64,000 nucleotides of DNA from Falsirhodobacter algicola (lineage in GTDB: Bacteria > Pseudomonadota > Alphaproteobacteria > Rhodobacterales > Rhodobacteraceae). Positions 18,626-27,222 of this stretch are shown piece after piece (positions within the stretch are counted from its first letter, which is position 1; each line of letters begins with the position of its first letter). A program made the position numbers and the translations under genes. The DNA lies in assembly GCF_018279165.1 (NCBI RefSeq), contig NZ_CP047289.1, forward strand, positions 1,548,501 through 1,612,500. The letters run 5' to 3'. The notes beneath the pieces are model-generated. The model worked only from the letters and a program-made list of their open reading frames with translations, was not told the origin of the DNA and did not search any database.

Positions 18626-18639
18626 GGAACATTCGTTCC
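18626..18639. promoter_or_regulatory. Operator-like inverted repeat GGAACATTCGTTCC
   Basis: A perfect 5-bp inverted repeat with a 4-bp spacer lies between the divergent xis-like gene (start 18537) and the XRE regulator (start 18660). It is a likely operator for the XRE protein controlling excision/integration. The GAAC-N4-GTTC core also equals the Gram-positive type LexA box, whereas alphaproteobacterial LexA usually binds GTTC-N7-GTTC. Confidence 0.5.
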
Positions 18640-18659
18640 TATCCTGCGAGGCCGTGATA

Positions 18660-19295
18660 ATGGCGTTCAAATTTCCCCCGATCGACTCAGACGAGTATGC
18701 CCGTGGTTTCGAGGAAGAGGAGGAAGCCCAAAGCCAGGAGGAAGCCCTGGCGGCCGCGCTCGCGGTGGAACCTCACGCTAACCTCGAACGCTTCAGGAAG
18801 AAGCGCGGCTTCACCAAGACTGCGATGGCGGAGATGATGGATATCACGCCACGGAGCTACTACGCCTATGAAAGCGGGAAGCGATCGATCCCGACCGAAG
18901 CGCTGGTTCGCCTCAACATGTACACCGGGGTTGATCTGAACGAGATCCTGACCGGCCGCCCGTCAAGCGAGGGGTACGAGCGGGTCGTTTCCACGACGAT
19001 CTGGATGCTTCGCGTTCTCCTGACCGATTACAAGGGCATTCCCCTTTCGAGGCAGGAGAAGATCATAAATGAAACGATCGGCTATGCGCAGGAGCGCGGA
19101 CTCACGATAGACAAGCGCTTGGTCGATGAGGTGGTCGCCAGCGAGATGGTGTACAAGTTCCATCCGGAGAACATCCCGGCGCCGCCGGACGCTGAGGCAT
19201 ATGGCGAAGATCGGTACGAGCAGTATGAGCGGGACGAAGCGGCTTGGCAGAAGCACGTCGAGGAGGGTCTGGAAGGGCGCTGGTCGCCTCTGTGA
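18660..19295 (+). CDS. XRE-family regulator of the element
   Basis: This 211-aa protein has an acidic N-terminus (SDEYARGFEEEEEAQSQEE), an XRE helix-turn-helix at about 39-92 (LERFRKKRGFTKTAMAEMMDITPRSYYAYESGKRSIP), and a C-terminal helical/acidic domain of unknown type. ATG 18660 is chosen; GCGAGG lies upstream. A longer in-frame extension to 18567 would overlap the regulatory region. It is divergent from xis-int, which suggests control of element excision. Confidence 0.85.
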   Translation: MAFKFPPIDSDEYARGFEEEEEAQSQEEALAAALAVEPHANLERFRKKRGFTKTAMAEMMDITPRSYYAYESGKRSIPTEALVRLNMYTGVDLNEILTGRPSSEGYERVVSTTIWMLRVLLTDYKGIPLSRQEKIINETIGYAQERGLTIDKRLVDEVVASEMVYKFHPENIPAPPDAEAYGEDRYEQYERDEAAWQKHVEEGLEGRWSPL

Positions 19296-19790
19296 GCTAC
19301 GAACGCCGCGCTTCTGAAGCAGCATGGCCGATGAGGTGGACTTGCACGGCTTCCAACGCGCATTGTTCTTGGTATGGCCTACGCTCACTGTCGGCAGTAT
19401 GCGGTCACTCAAGCGAGCCGCAGCACGACGGCACCCGCCTGGATGACACGATGGGCGGGAAACCGTCATTCGCTGCGCTCTGGACGAGCGGCGGCTCTGC
19501 GCAGAAGCGTCCTTTGAAAACTCGGCCGCTTGATGCAGCCAGCGAACGTTTTTGCCGTGGCGCAGCCCACGGTTCCTGCCGGTCGCTGCGACTGCGAGGT
19601 CTTGGAGCTGGTGCGCTCACACTTTGCTGTATCAGCTGCCCTTCACCGCTCTTGCAGTCTGGGCAGCCCCAAATGTCCACTATGTGCATATTGCGGCTTC
19701 TGAAAAGTCGTTCGGACAACCCGAACCCGACGCTCTAGATAAATGCAAGTAAAGAAAGGATATTGCCCCTAGTCAAAACACCAATCAAAG
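19296..19790. other. 495-bp non-coding stretch in the element
   Basis: Short frames exist on both strands (for example 19405-19719 minus) but have no Shine-Dalgarno, no recognisable domain and irregular codon use. The sequence looks like decayed or spacer DNA. No tRNA, IS end or repeat array is seen. Confidence 0.5.
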
Positions 19791-21488
19791 TCACTTGATT
19801 TTCCATATTTCATTATAAGAGGTTTCGGCCAGTTCCTTAGTTCGAGACTGAACTCGCTCTATAGTCCAATCTGGTGCATTGAGGACGTCTTCGGGAACAG
19901 AGCTGTTTATTGCATTCAGAACCACAACCTTCTTCTCGAAGTCGTCATCCTTGAGTTTGCCATTGTCCTTCTGCGTCAGAAGAATCAAATTCCCCAAGCT
20001 GCCAACAATATCAGCGGTCCAGGTGCCATCTATCTTGGTCTGCGGATAAATATGCTCAATCGTCAGGTCGGCGGCATCATCGGAGAAGGTGAGTTTTTGG
20101 TGTTTGGCAAGTTTTTGGAGAATGTACCGTACCAGGCTTGACTGCTTGGTGTTCTGGCTTGTGAATGTTAATTGCTCGAAACCCGCTAGGAATTCGGATA
20201 GCGAAGGTTTTCTTTCCTCGAGTTTGTCAATTAAATCATTGATAATAACTCCTGCCGCGTTGGAGTCGCTTGCTTCGAATAATTTCCGCCCAAATGAAGA
20301 ATACATAGCAGAGATGCCGCCAGAAGACCGTGAGGATGTCACAGCGGTGAACAGAAAGTGAAAGTCTTCAATAGCTTTGAGTGCACGTTTTAAGGTCCTT
20401 TCGCTTATCAACCCGCTCTTGGTAGCTCGTACTAGAGACAGAACGCCCGGTGTATGTTGGCTAATCTTGAAAATTCTCATTGCCCTCAGGGAGGCAATTA
20501 TTTCTTTCTGGCTCTTACCCCAACCTTGCTCAGGATTGAAAATGGCAACGTAGTGCTCCGAGTCAGTCACGAATCCTTTGAGCTGGTCTTTGGCATTCTT
20601 CGCCTTCACGGCATATTTTATTTTCTTGTAGGCCTTTTGCTGTGTCGTAGCCTCAAACTTGGAAGACCACGAATGTGTGAAGAACGTATCAGGGTCTATG
20701 TCTACTTCACTCCCGTTTATGGTAGACAAAATTTTATTCCAAAGTTCCTTCGCGCTATCCACAGAACCCTTTCCTTTCATTGTCTTTAGGAAGTGGTTTT
20801 TCAGAAGATCGGATAGTGCAAGGTCCTTGCCGCGCGTGTTCAGTGTTTCGAAGATGAGGTAAGCGTCATCCTCATTGTCCAGCTCAATTCTAATTAGACT
20901 CAAGAACAGAACCGAATCACGCAATTCCTTCAGTCGCGTGATTTTCGATTCTAGCTTGTCATCCTTCGATATAGCGCTATCGATGTCCACTGAATGCAGA
21001 ATGCCCAGAACCCTCTTTTCAAAGAAGTTGTAAGAAGCTTGAAGCCTCTTTTCTTCCCTCTGAGGTTCTGTCTCAAAGTCCTTTTCGTCAAATTTCTGAA
21101 TCTCTTCAGCGAAGAAGGGGTAAGATGTTTCCGTCATTACGACGTAACGATTGACACTGTCTCGGTCCCCCCGCTCAATAAGTGCGTGAAGCCCCTTGGC
21201 TAGGTTTTCGCTACCTAGTTGTTGGAACGCATTGCGGATGACGCACAGAAGAATTGTGATTGTGGTTAAGCGCTGCTGGCCATCGACCACCCCATACTGT
21301 TGTCGGCCTGACTGGTAGAGCACCATGGAGCCAATGAAGTAGTCTTCACCTTCAGCTTGCACAACATCATTCCAGAAGTCCTCAAGGTTCTCGTCGTCCC
21401 AAGAATAGGGGCGTTGAAAGCGTGGGATGACTAAGAAATCCGATGTGAATAGACGTTCTACGTTGGTGTCGCTCGATTCGATCTTCAT
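19791..21488 (-). CDS. DUF262/DUF1524 protein, GmrSD-like modification-dependent restriction enzyme
   Basis: This 565-aa protein has an N-terminal DUF262 domain (ParB/sulfiredoxin-like fold). Its motifs are IPRFQRPYSW at 21-30 and DGQQR at 69-73, the pair tied to NTP binding/hydrolysis in GmrS-type proteins. Its C-terminal DUF1524 HNH nuclease has His479 in TIEHIYPQ and GNLILL. The two-in-one architecture matches fused GmrSD-type IV enzymes and SspE-like phage-defence proteins. ATG 21488 has AAGGA upstream. It is a single-gene unit and visibly more AT-rich than its surroundings, so it is a recent acquisition. It probably restricts phage or foreign DNA with modified bases; the recognised modification is unknown. 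Confidence 0.88.
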   Translation of the reverse strand: MKIESSDTNVERLFTSDFLVIPRFQRPYSWDDENLEDFWNDVVQAEGEDYFIGSMVLYQSGRQQYGVVDGQQRLTTITILLCVIRNAFQQLGSENLAKGLHALIERGDRDSVNRYVVMTETSYPFFAEEIQKFDEKDFETEPQREEKRLQASYNFFEKRVLGILHSVDIDSAISKDDKLESKITRLKELRDSVLFLSLIRIELDNEDDAYLIFETLNTRGKDLALSDLLKNHFLKTMKGKGSVDSAKELWNKILSTINGSEVDIDPDTFFTHSWSSKFEATTQQKAYKKIKYAVKAKNAKDQLKGFVTDSEHYVAIFNPEQGWGKSQKEIIASLRAMRIFKISQHTPGVLSLVRATKSGLISERTLKRALKAIEDFHFLFTAVTSSRSSGGISAMYSSFGRKLFEASDSNAAGVIINDLIDKLEERKPSLSEFLAGFEQLTFTSQNTKQSSLVRYILQKLAKHQKLTFSDDAADLTIEHIYPQTKIDGTWTADIVGSLGNLILLTQKDNGKLKDDDFEKKVVVLNAINSSVPEDVLNAPDWTIERVQSRTKELAETSYNEIWKIK

Positions 21489-21797
21489 CAATGTCGTCCT
21501 TGGCTAGGTACCTGAGCGTGCCGCTCATTTATTGAATGAATTTGTGCGGATTGGCCACGCCGGTTTCAAGGAGATTTGGCTCCTTCCTTCTGATTTTTGC
21601 ATTCACCCTTGCAGCTAGTACTTCAATTCTGTGCACCGAGTGTTGCTGCCGAGCTGCCGTCTGTTTCATACCGCAGCGAATAGATGCTGCCTTTCTAAGT
21701 ACCTAAAGGGTATGGCCGCTTCCGGGCTGGTAGCGGCCGTCAGTTCGACGTGGCACGAAGGTCGGCTGAGGGCCGCCAGTAACGGCGGCCCGGTCCA
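21489..21797. other. 309-bp spacer between the restriction gene and the recombinase remnant
   Basis: No gene is seen. It contains an imperfect GGCCGC...GCGGCC arrangement near 21715-21735 and a terminator-like hairpin at 21770-21791. Base composition shifts from AT-rich to GC-rich across it, marking a junction between pieces of different origin. Confidence 0.5.
21770..21791 (-). terminator. Hairpin downstream of the recombinase pseudogene
   Basis: A perfect 8-bp stem GGGCCGCC/GGCGGCCC with 6-nt loop AGTAAC begins 7 bases after the ancestral stop codon (minus strand). No T-run follows. Confidence 0.5.
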
Positions 21798-22430
21798 TTA
21801 GATTTCAACACTTTCGGAGATGGCAAGCGCGTCTTCTAGTCCACGCCCAGATACCGGACCGTGCTGTCCATCTTGGTGTGTCCCAGAAGAAGCTGAACGG
21901 CGCGCAGGTTCCCCGTCTTCCGATAGATCTCCGCGACCTTCGTCCGGCGCATGGAGTGAGTTCCGTAGGATGTGGGGTCCAGGCCGATGGATGACACCCA
22001 ATCCCGAACGAGACGAGCGTACTGCCGTGTCGAGATGTGCAGGCGCTCATGGAAACGGCCCGGCCAGAGAAATTCCGAGCCGACCATCAACGGCTCTTCC
22101 ATCCAGCGCGATAGCGATTTCCGCGTTCCTTCCGTGATCTCAAACCTAGACCGGCCGTTGGGTCTTGCTTTGAATGATCGATGCACGTTCCTTGACCTGG
22201 CCGGAAGCGTAGACGTCGACGACCTTTAGTTTCACCAAGTCGCAGCCACGGAGCTTGCTGTCGACGGCCAAGTTGAAGAGGGCAAGGTCGCGATGGTTCC
22301 CGGCGATCTCCAGGCGAACGCGGATGGCCCAGACATGTTTCGGCAAAAGTGGGCGTTTCTGACCGATCAGGCGCCCCTTGTTCCAGGCAGGGCGGCAAGC
22401 GCGGATGGCAGGTAAGTTGGCAGTCGGCAT
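21798..22430 (-). pseudogene. Tyrosine recombinase pseudogene with two frameshifts
   Basis: The ancestral protein of about 210 aa reads MPTANLPAIRACRPAWNKG... in one frame to SKTQRPV, then RFEITEGTRKSLSRWMEEP... in another, then LEDALAISESVEI in a third. Near 22148 one base is inserted (TAGG where CGG is expected, creating TAG). Near 21840 one base is missing before CTAGAAGAC, so the frame stops at GVD-TAG. The joined sequence is a compact phage-type integrase with SKLRGCDLV (Arg), HSMRRTKV (H-x-x-R), LLLGHTKM (His) and RYLG (Tyr). Programmed frameshifting is unlikely; decay or assembly error explain it. Confidence 0.85.
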
Positions 22431-22463
22431 GTTCTGTCCTCCAACCTCCTCGCCCAGCCTCGA

Positions 22464-22482
22464 CACCAACCTCATGTTGGTG
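22464..22482. promoter_or_regulatory. Inverted repeat CACCAAC-N5-GTTGGTG upstream of the recombinase remnant
   Basis: A perfect 7-bp inverted repeat lies 34 bp before the pseudogene start. A TATACT (-10-like) hexamer on the minus strand follows at about 22488-22493. It is probably the old promoter/operator of the recombinase. Confidence 0.4.
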
Positions 22483-22843
22483 ACACAGTATACCACATCA
22501 AGCCAGCCCACCGCGAAGGTCTGCTCCGAGCCCAAACTTACCGAGATCGAGCCGGAGCTTCGCTGCGGATGCATTCGTCCGCTCCCAGCCCTCAGCGGAC
22601 AGCAACGGGCTTCTACGCCCTCGTGTCTCAATTTCAGCTGCCGTTCGAAATCGGATGGCGACAATATTCCGTTCCGGGCGCGCTTATACTTCAGGTTGTA
22701 GCGCGTCCCGATATAGTCAAGCGAGTCTTGCTTTTTCTACCATCGCCCGGAATGGTGCCTCCAGAGAGCAAGGAGGCTTCGAGAGGAAATTGCCCTGATC
22801 GAAGGTGTGACGCGGTGAAAGTATCAAAGATTTTGAGGTTCGA
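22483..22843. other. Non-coding region before the 291-aa gene
   Basis: Between the recombinase remnant and 22844 no convincing gene is seen. It should hold the promoter of the 22844 gene; the reading frames present are antisense or short with no ribosome-binding site. Confidence 0.45.
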
Positions 22844-23719
22844 ATGAAACGCGATCCCATCCTTATCACCTACAAGCTTAAATTTGAGGGTGGCGACGCC
22901 GACCGGCACCAGTTGGAGGCTTATCCCGCTGCTCAATCTCTGGAGGGGATCATCTGGGCACTGTCGATAACGCTGAACTTTGGCGTCACCGGCAAAATCC
23001 GCCAGCGCGGCGATCTGTCCCGTGCATGCAAAGTCTATATCTCGCCTCCCAAGCGAGGGAGCGTCCTCTATGAATTGAACATCCTTGTTCAAGACAACCC
23101 ATTCATCTCGCTCATATTGGGTGGCTGGGCAGTCAACAGTGCTACGCCCTATATCAACGCCCTGATAGGCCATGTTTTCAATTCTGCGCTAGGCGTGGCC
23201 AGCGACGTTCCTGCGCGAGCGCAAAAATACTTCAGGAAGCTGAACGAGGATGACTTGCAAAAGGTTGTGCATCGTATTGAACCCCCATTGACCCGTGGGC
23301 ATGCGGCGATTGGAAAGACCGCCACCACCGTTTATCTCCGGGCCAAGAGAACCGATCTGGTCGTGATGGATACAGAAACCAAGTCTTATCTCGAAGCGCG
23401 TCTCAAAGACGAGTTCTATTACCTCGACACCAATGTGACCTCATTTAACCTCCTCACCGGCAACGGCAGGCTTTATCACCCTGACGAAGATAGCACCGTG
23501 GCATTTAGCCTTAGCCCCGATCCCTTTGCAGGGACGAAGAACATCCTGATCGAAAGCATGCAGCAATATTCGGCAGGGCGCTGTGGCATAGTGCGAATGA
23601 CCACTCAGCGCGTAGAGACGAAAGAGGGCCGATTGAAGAAGCTGATCGTGGCCTCAGCCGAGGAAATCCCGCAGTCAGATTGGGACGATGGCGTCGATCC
23701 GCTACGCTCGACGCGGTGA
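22844..23719 (+). CDS. Element cargo protein of unknown function
   Basis: This is a 291-aa protein beginning MKRDPILITYKLKFEGGDADRH. The first 75 residues are beta-rich and the phrase LEGIIWALSITLNFGVTGKIR is helical. Residues 85-120 form a hydrophobic stretch with small residues (PFISLILGGWAVNSATPYINALIGHVF) that may be one membrane-associating helix pair. The C-terminal half is mixed beta with KTATTVYLRAKR. No catalytic motif is recognised. It stands alone in its direction between pseudogene and spacer DNA in a mobile element, so a defence or stress role is possible but unproven. Confidence 0.75.
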   Translation: MKRDPILITYKLKFEGGDADRHQLEAYPAAQSLEGIIWALSITLNFGVTGKIRQRGDLSRACKVYISPPKRGSVLYELNILVQDNPFISLILGGWAVNSATPYINALIGHVFNSALGVASDVPARAQKYFRKLNEDDLQKVVHRIEPPLTRGHAAIGKTATTVYLRAKRTDLVVMDTETKSYLEARLKDEFYYLDTNVTSFNLLTGNGRLYHPDEDSTVAFSLSPDPFAGTKNILIESMQQYSAGRCGIVRMTTQRVETKEGRLKKLIVASAEEIPQSDWDDGVDPLRSTR

Positions 23720-24044
23720 TGACTTGCCGCTGACTGTATTCAGGGGCAACCAGAGATTGGGCGATTTTGACTGGCAGCTTCCTGCGCAGAGGTGCCGCTG
23801 CTCGCAACCAACGCTGCATGCGCAGCGAACGTCAGAAAGGTCCGCATTCCGGACGCTCTCGAGCTAGATCATGCTGCGCGATGCCACCGATGGCCGGTTT
23901 GGGGAAGCTGCGCTGCAGAGATGACGACCCCGACCAACGGCAGACAAGGGCCGAATGCCAAGTCGCCCGCCATGGAGGCTGGCCCTGGCTGCTATGCCGC
24001 CGCATGACCAGTTCGGGCCGAACCTAGCCAGTTTCTGGGTGCAA
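23720..24044. other. 325-bp non-coding stretch
   Basis: Only short, mutually antisense frames without ribosome-binding sites are present. No repeat, RNA gene or terminator was recognised. Confidence 0.45.
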
Positions 24045-24437
24045 CTAGGATGTCAGGCCGAGTTCCTCGAGCACGGCGTCGAGAACTTGACCATCATCGA
24101 ACCCCGATAGCGCAATGCTGCGACCAAACGTTTCCAGAGCCCAGATCGTCAGGAGCTTCCGCATGACGGCTTCGGGCGCGTCCATTCCGTGTGTGGCCAG
24201 GTCGAGCAGGAGGAGCTGATAGGCCTGGTTGAGGCTTCTCTTCCGTCCCGCTCCTCCCCGCGACCGTTGGCTGATGTGCGTTGATATCGTGGGCTTGAGC
24301 AGCTTGTAGACGGCGTCCTTCGCTTCGGTGGTCCACGGATCGCCCCGCTCTGAAACGTTGGCGCAGACCGCGAGATTGCCGATCTCGGTGGCGCTCAGCC
24401 AAGTTCCGAAAAGGAATTTTCCACCTACCTCTGACAT
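24045..24437 (-). CDS. Hypothetical 130-aa element protein
   Basis: The start ATG 24437 (MSEVGGKFLFGTWLS) has GGAG upstream and is preferred over the frame start 33 bases earlier. The protein is soluble and mostly helical (EAKDAVYKLLKP, LNQAYQLLLLDLATHG, AVMRKLLTIWALETFG), with a basic patch QRSRGGAGRKRS at about 58-69. No family is recognised. It lies in the minus-strand run after the relaxase genes. Confidence 0.6.
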   Translation of the reverse strand: MSEVGGKFLFGTWLSATEIGNLAVCANVSERGDPWTTEAKDAVYKLLKPTISTHISQRSRGGAGRKRSLNQAYQLLLLDLATHGMDAPEAVMRKLLTIWALETFGRSIALSGFDDGQVLDAVLEELGLTS

Positions 24438-24550
24438 ATGCGTCTCTCCAAGCTCGCACTTCTTCCACACAGGTAGAACAGGGGCCGCCTCTAATCTGAG
24501 ACGGCGTTTCCCATGATCTTTCGAATGTTTCCCTACACAACTGACCCCCG

Positions 24551-25039
24551 CTAGATGAAGAGGCCTGTGACCGGGCCAAGAGGCTCAGTCGGCCCATCGA
24601 TCCGAGCCGTACTCGACTCTGGCAAATCAGTTGCCACTGGTCGTCCGCCCGACTCGATTTGGTCGCGCCAAGCCTCCCGATGTCGCCTGAGCAGATCCTG
24701 CGCGGCATCAAGAGCTTCTCTCCGCTTTGCCTGCGGATCGGGTGACGCAACCGGAACAGCCCTCAGCCGACCAAGGCGATACCAGCGCGACATTGTCCGC
24801 AACCAGCCTGTCTCGAGGTCGAAATCGTACTGGAAGCTCAGCACAGGAGACGTCGTCACCCATGGTTCTGAAACCTCGGGGTGGCTGCTCACGTCGCCGT
24901 CGGCCCGGATGGCATCACCGTCGCGCCAGACAAGGAACCAGTTGTCGATCATCGGTGCGCCTTCGATGTCACCTGAGCTCGGCCCAGCCTCGGCCTGCTC
25001 GATAGCGGACAACAAGTCCTCACAGCTCATGTATCGCAT
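24551..25039 (-). CDS. Hypothetical protein, DUF6634-like
   Basis: From ATG 25039 (MRYMSCEDLLSAIEQAEAGP) the protein is 162 aa; ATG 25030 is an alternative. The pattern APMIDNWFLVWR...GDVSSHPE...VTTSPVLSFQYD...TGWLRTMSRWYRLGR resembles a small family repeatedly seen on Rhodobacteraceae mobile elements (DUF6634, from memory). The longer frame reaching 25156 would overlap the next gene's end and is not needed. Function is unknown; no catalytic or membrane signature. Confidence 0.6.
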   Translation of the reverse strand: MRYMSCEDLLSAIEQAEAGPSSGDIEGAPMIDNWFLVWRDGDAIRADGDVSSHPEVSEPWVTTSPVLSFQYDFDLETGWLRTMSRWYRLGRLRAVPVASPDPQAKRREALDAAQDLLRRHREAWRDQIESGGRPVATDLPESSTARIDGPTEPLGPVTGLFI

Positions 25040-25143
25040 TCTTAAGGCCTTCTTGTTCCATGCCAGCCGGTCGTGCCCTTGGACAGCGCATCGCGACATA
25101 ATCGAGGTAACGATCGAGATTGATCCCGTCTGCGCCGAGGTGA

Positions 25144-25512
25144 TCAATATGGCCAAAACGGTGGCCCCAAGAGCGCCAGGGATATGAAGGTGCTGCCCAG
25201 CAGGACGCTTCCCAGCAATATGCCCAGACCAAGACTCTTATGTCTCCGAAGAAGGAGGCCGCTCTCCTTGCCTAGGATGGCGAGGTCTGCCTCGAGCTTC
25301 GCCTGCCGCTTTTCCGCGGCAACAACCCTTCGGCCAGTGACCTGCATGACGCCACCGATCCGATTTGCCTCGGCCGACACCTCCTTGCGGAAGGCCGTCA
25401 TCTGCCGCTCGAGCTCTGCCTGCATCTCCGCCAGCTCTGCCTCCGTCTTCCGGATCGTGTCATTTCGTCTGGCACGAAGCTGCTCGATCCGGGCGTCCAG
25501 TTCTCGGGTCAC
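25144..25512 (-). CDS. Coiled-coil protein with C-terminal TM anchor, coupled to the relaxase
   Basis: This 122-aa protein is a long charged coiled coil (residues 3-90, DARIEQLRARRNDTIRKTEAELAEM...) followed by a TM hairpin-like hydrophobic end (LGLGILLGSVLLGSTFISLALLGPPFW, 94-120). Its GTG start overlaps the relaxase stop (GTGA), so synthesis is coupled. MobB/MbeD-type accessory proteins of mobilizable plasmids have this architecture and tether the relaxosome to the membrane or coupling protein. No sequence-level family match is claimed. Confidence 0.75.
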   Translation of the reverse strand: MTRELDARIEQLRARRNDTIRKTEAELAEMQAELERQMTAFRKEVSAEANRIGGVMQVTGRRVVAAEKRQAKLEADLAILGKESGLLLRRHKSLGLGILLGSVLLGSTFISLALLGPPFWPY

Positions 25513-26948
25513 GGTTCGATCCCCCTCTCGGACTGATGTAGCTGATCGCGACCGGCCGGGGGCTGATCCTCCACCAGGTCGCTCAATTCAGCCTCGGCCG
25601 CAGCCGGTTTCAGGTGGCGCTTGATCAGCTCCCAGCAGCGGGAGACGATCTGAAGGATGCGGTTCAGGGAACTCGCGACATCCAGCTCTCCGACCCGACG
25701 CTTCAGGCGTTCATCGTGGATGGTCCAGCCTTCCCCCGTTGGCGCCGACACGACTTCACCGGTCAGCACGCCGATCATCAACTTGCGGGCCAGCTCGAAG
25801 GCCTCGCGCACCCCGTCCCGGCGGTAGGCATCGGCCTGAGAGTGGACCTCTTCCATCTTGCGCTCGGCGTCGAGCCGTAGCTGCCGGGCCTTGCGCTTAG
25901 TGTCCCGGGGGTAGGCGTCGGCCACGGCGGTATCTTCCTCGACCTTCTTTCGGGCACGGTTTTCCAGCCTTTTTGCCTCCGCCTCCGCGGTGGCCAGCCT
26001 GGCCACCGCCGCCTCCCGATCGCGGCGGGCCGCCTCGAGCAGCGCGTCGCTCTCGGTCGAGGCGCTCTGCCTCTTCGCCGCAGCCTCTGCGTCCAAGAGG
26101 GCGGCTTGTTCCAGCTGCTCCGCGAGCCGGGACGTGATCTCCTCTTCCGTGGCAGAGAGTTCTTCCTCGTGGATTGCCAGCGCCGAGACACGATCTTCCA
26201 TCTCCCGCAGCAGCAGCGCATCCTGCTCCGCAGCCGCCTTGCGTGCCCGCCACTCCGCCCGGGACAGCCTTTCCCGCTTCGGACCCAGCCGGGTCAGGGC
26301 GGCGGCGATGCCGACCTCGCGGTGGTACTCGTCCTGAAGCTCCCGCGCCCGGGCCTTGTAGGCCGCGTTCCCGAGCTTCACCGCTGCCTTTGAGTCTTGA
26401 CCGGCCTCGCGGGCGGCGACTTCGGCTTCGGCCTTCGCGGCCCAGGCTGGGTTCAGATCGCGAGCCGAGCAGGTGGGATCATCCGTCGGCAGGACGAAGG
26501 CGTGCAGATGCGGGTGCTCTTCGTCGAGGTGCTCGACCACGCCCATCAGCTTGTCGCCGAACATCCGCTGGAAATGGGCGAGGTTGTACTCGACCCAGGT
26601 CTCGTACTTCCGCCGGGCTTCCGCGTCCGCCTCGACGTGGCTGGACAGGAGCGGATGCGAGGCCACGCAGGTCAGCAGGGTGTGACGGTCCTTGCGGATG
26701 CCACGCTCCTTGGTCGAGCCGTCGGCCAGCGTCACGGTAATCCGCCCGGCCTCCACCATCGCATCATGGCGCTCCTTGATCCGCGCCGGGTGCAGACCCG
26801 CGACGACGCGCGGCGAACGAGGGGAGGGGACGTGGGTGGAAAAGCGCGGGACACGGGCTGCTTCGGCCAGCACCTGCTCGACCGATTGGCCGGCGGGGTT
26901 GGCCTTGCGCGAAAAGTTCTGGAGGTGGAAGAACTGGGGGCCGCTCAT
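25509..26948 (-). CDS. MobV-type relaxase (Mob/Pre family)
   Basis: This 479-aa relaxase nicks oriT and leads the strand in conjugative mobilization. The N-terminal domain (1-215) carries the three-His/acidic cluster of MobV enzymes, HLDEEHPHLHAF, with His140, Glu143/144, His145, His147 and His149. Residues 215-400 are a long Ala/Glu/Arg coiled coil, followed by a basic C-terminus. ATG 26948 (MSGPQFFHLQNFSRK) has GGAGG seven bases upstream; the open frame before it is not coding. The downstream coiled-coil gene overlaps it by 3 bases. No coupling protein or type IV genes are present. Confidence 0.9.
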   Translation of the reverse strand: MSGPQFFHLQNFSRKANPAGQSVEQVLAEAARVPRFSTHVPSPRSPRVVAGLHPARIKERHDAMVEAGRITVTLADGSTKERGIRKDRHTLLTCVASHPLLSSHVEADAEARRKYETWVEYNLAHFQRMFGDKLMGVVEHLDEEHPHLHAFVLPTDDPTCSARDLNPAWAAKAEAEVAAREAGQDSKAAVKLGNAAYKARARELQDEYHREVGIAAALTRLGPKRERLSRAEWRARKAAAEQDALLLREMEDRVSALAIHEEELSATEEEITSRLAEQLEQAALLDAEAAAKRQSASTESDALLEAARRDREAAVARLATAEAEAKRLENRARKKVEEDTAVADAYPRDTKRKARQLRLDAERKMEEVHSQADAYRRDGVREAFELARKLMIGVLTGEVVSAPTGEGWTIHDERLKRRVGELDVASSLNRILQIVSRCWELIKRHLKPAAAEAELSDLVEDQPPAGRDQLHQSERGIEP

Positions 26949-26993
26949 CGTGCGACCTCCGTTCCCCAGGAAACGCAATATTGACCGACTACT

Positions 26994-27010
26994 GTGTTGG
27001 CAAGCAACAC
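26994..27010. other. Candidate oriT stem-loop upstream of the relaxase
   Basis: GTGTTG-GCAAG-CAACAC is a perfect 6-bp inverted repeat 46 bp before the relaxase start, in the only non-coding gap (26949-27222) next to a relaxase gene. MobV plasmids nick next to such repeats with TGTG-type sequence. The exact nick site cannot be given. Confidence 0.45.
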
Positions 27011-27222
27011 GTCGGGCAAGGCGCTGCGCCCCTGCACCCAGCCAGGCGGCTGTGCCGCCGATCCGTCCCGGATCGAAGCCGCCCATGGCGGCTGCAAAAG
27101 CCCTTCTCCGCCAGCCATGGGGGTGGCGCGTCGGCAGGCTTTTGCGGGGTGTCCCGGGAGCGCGGGCTGCACCGGCGCGGCGTTCGTTGGCCAGCCGGGG
27201 GCCGAGATCATGCCGGGTCTGG

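Noticed and set aside
19405-19719. Possible 104-aa minus-strand gene beginning MSERLFRSRN
   Set aside because: No Shine-Dalgarno, no domain, Ser/Pro/Arg-rich tail; treated as non-coding.
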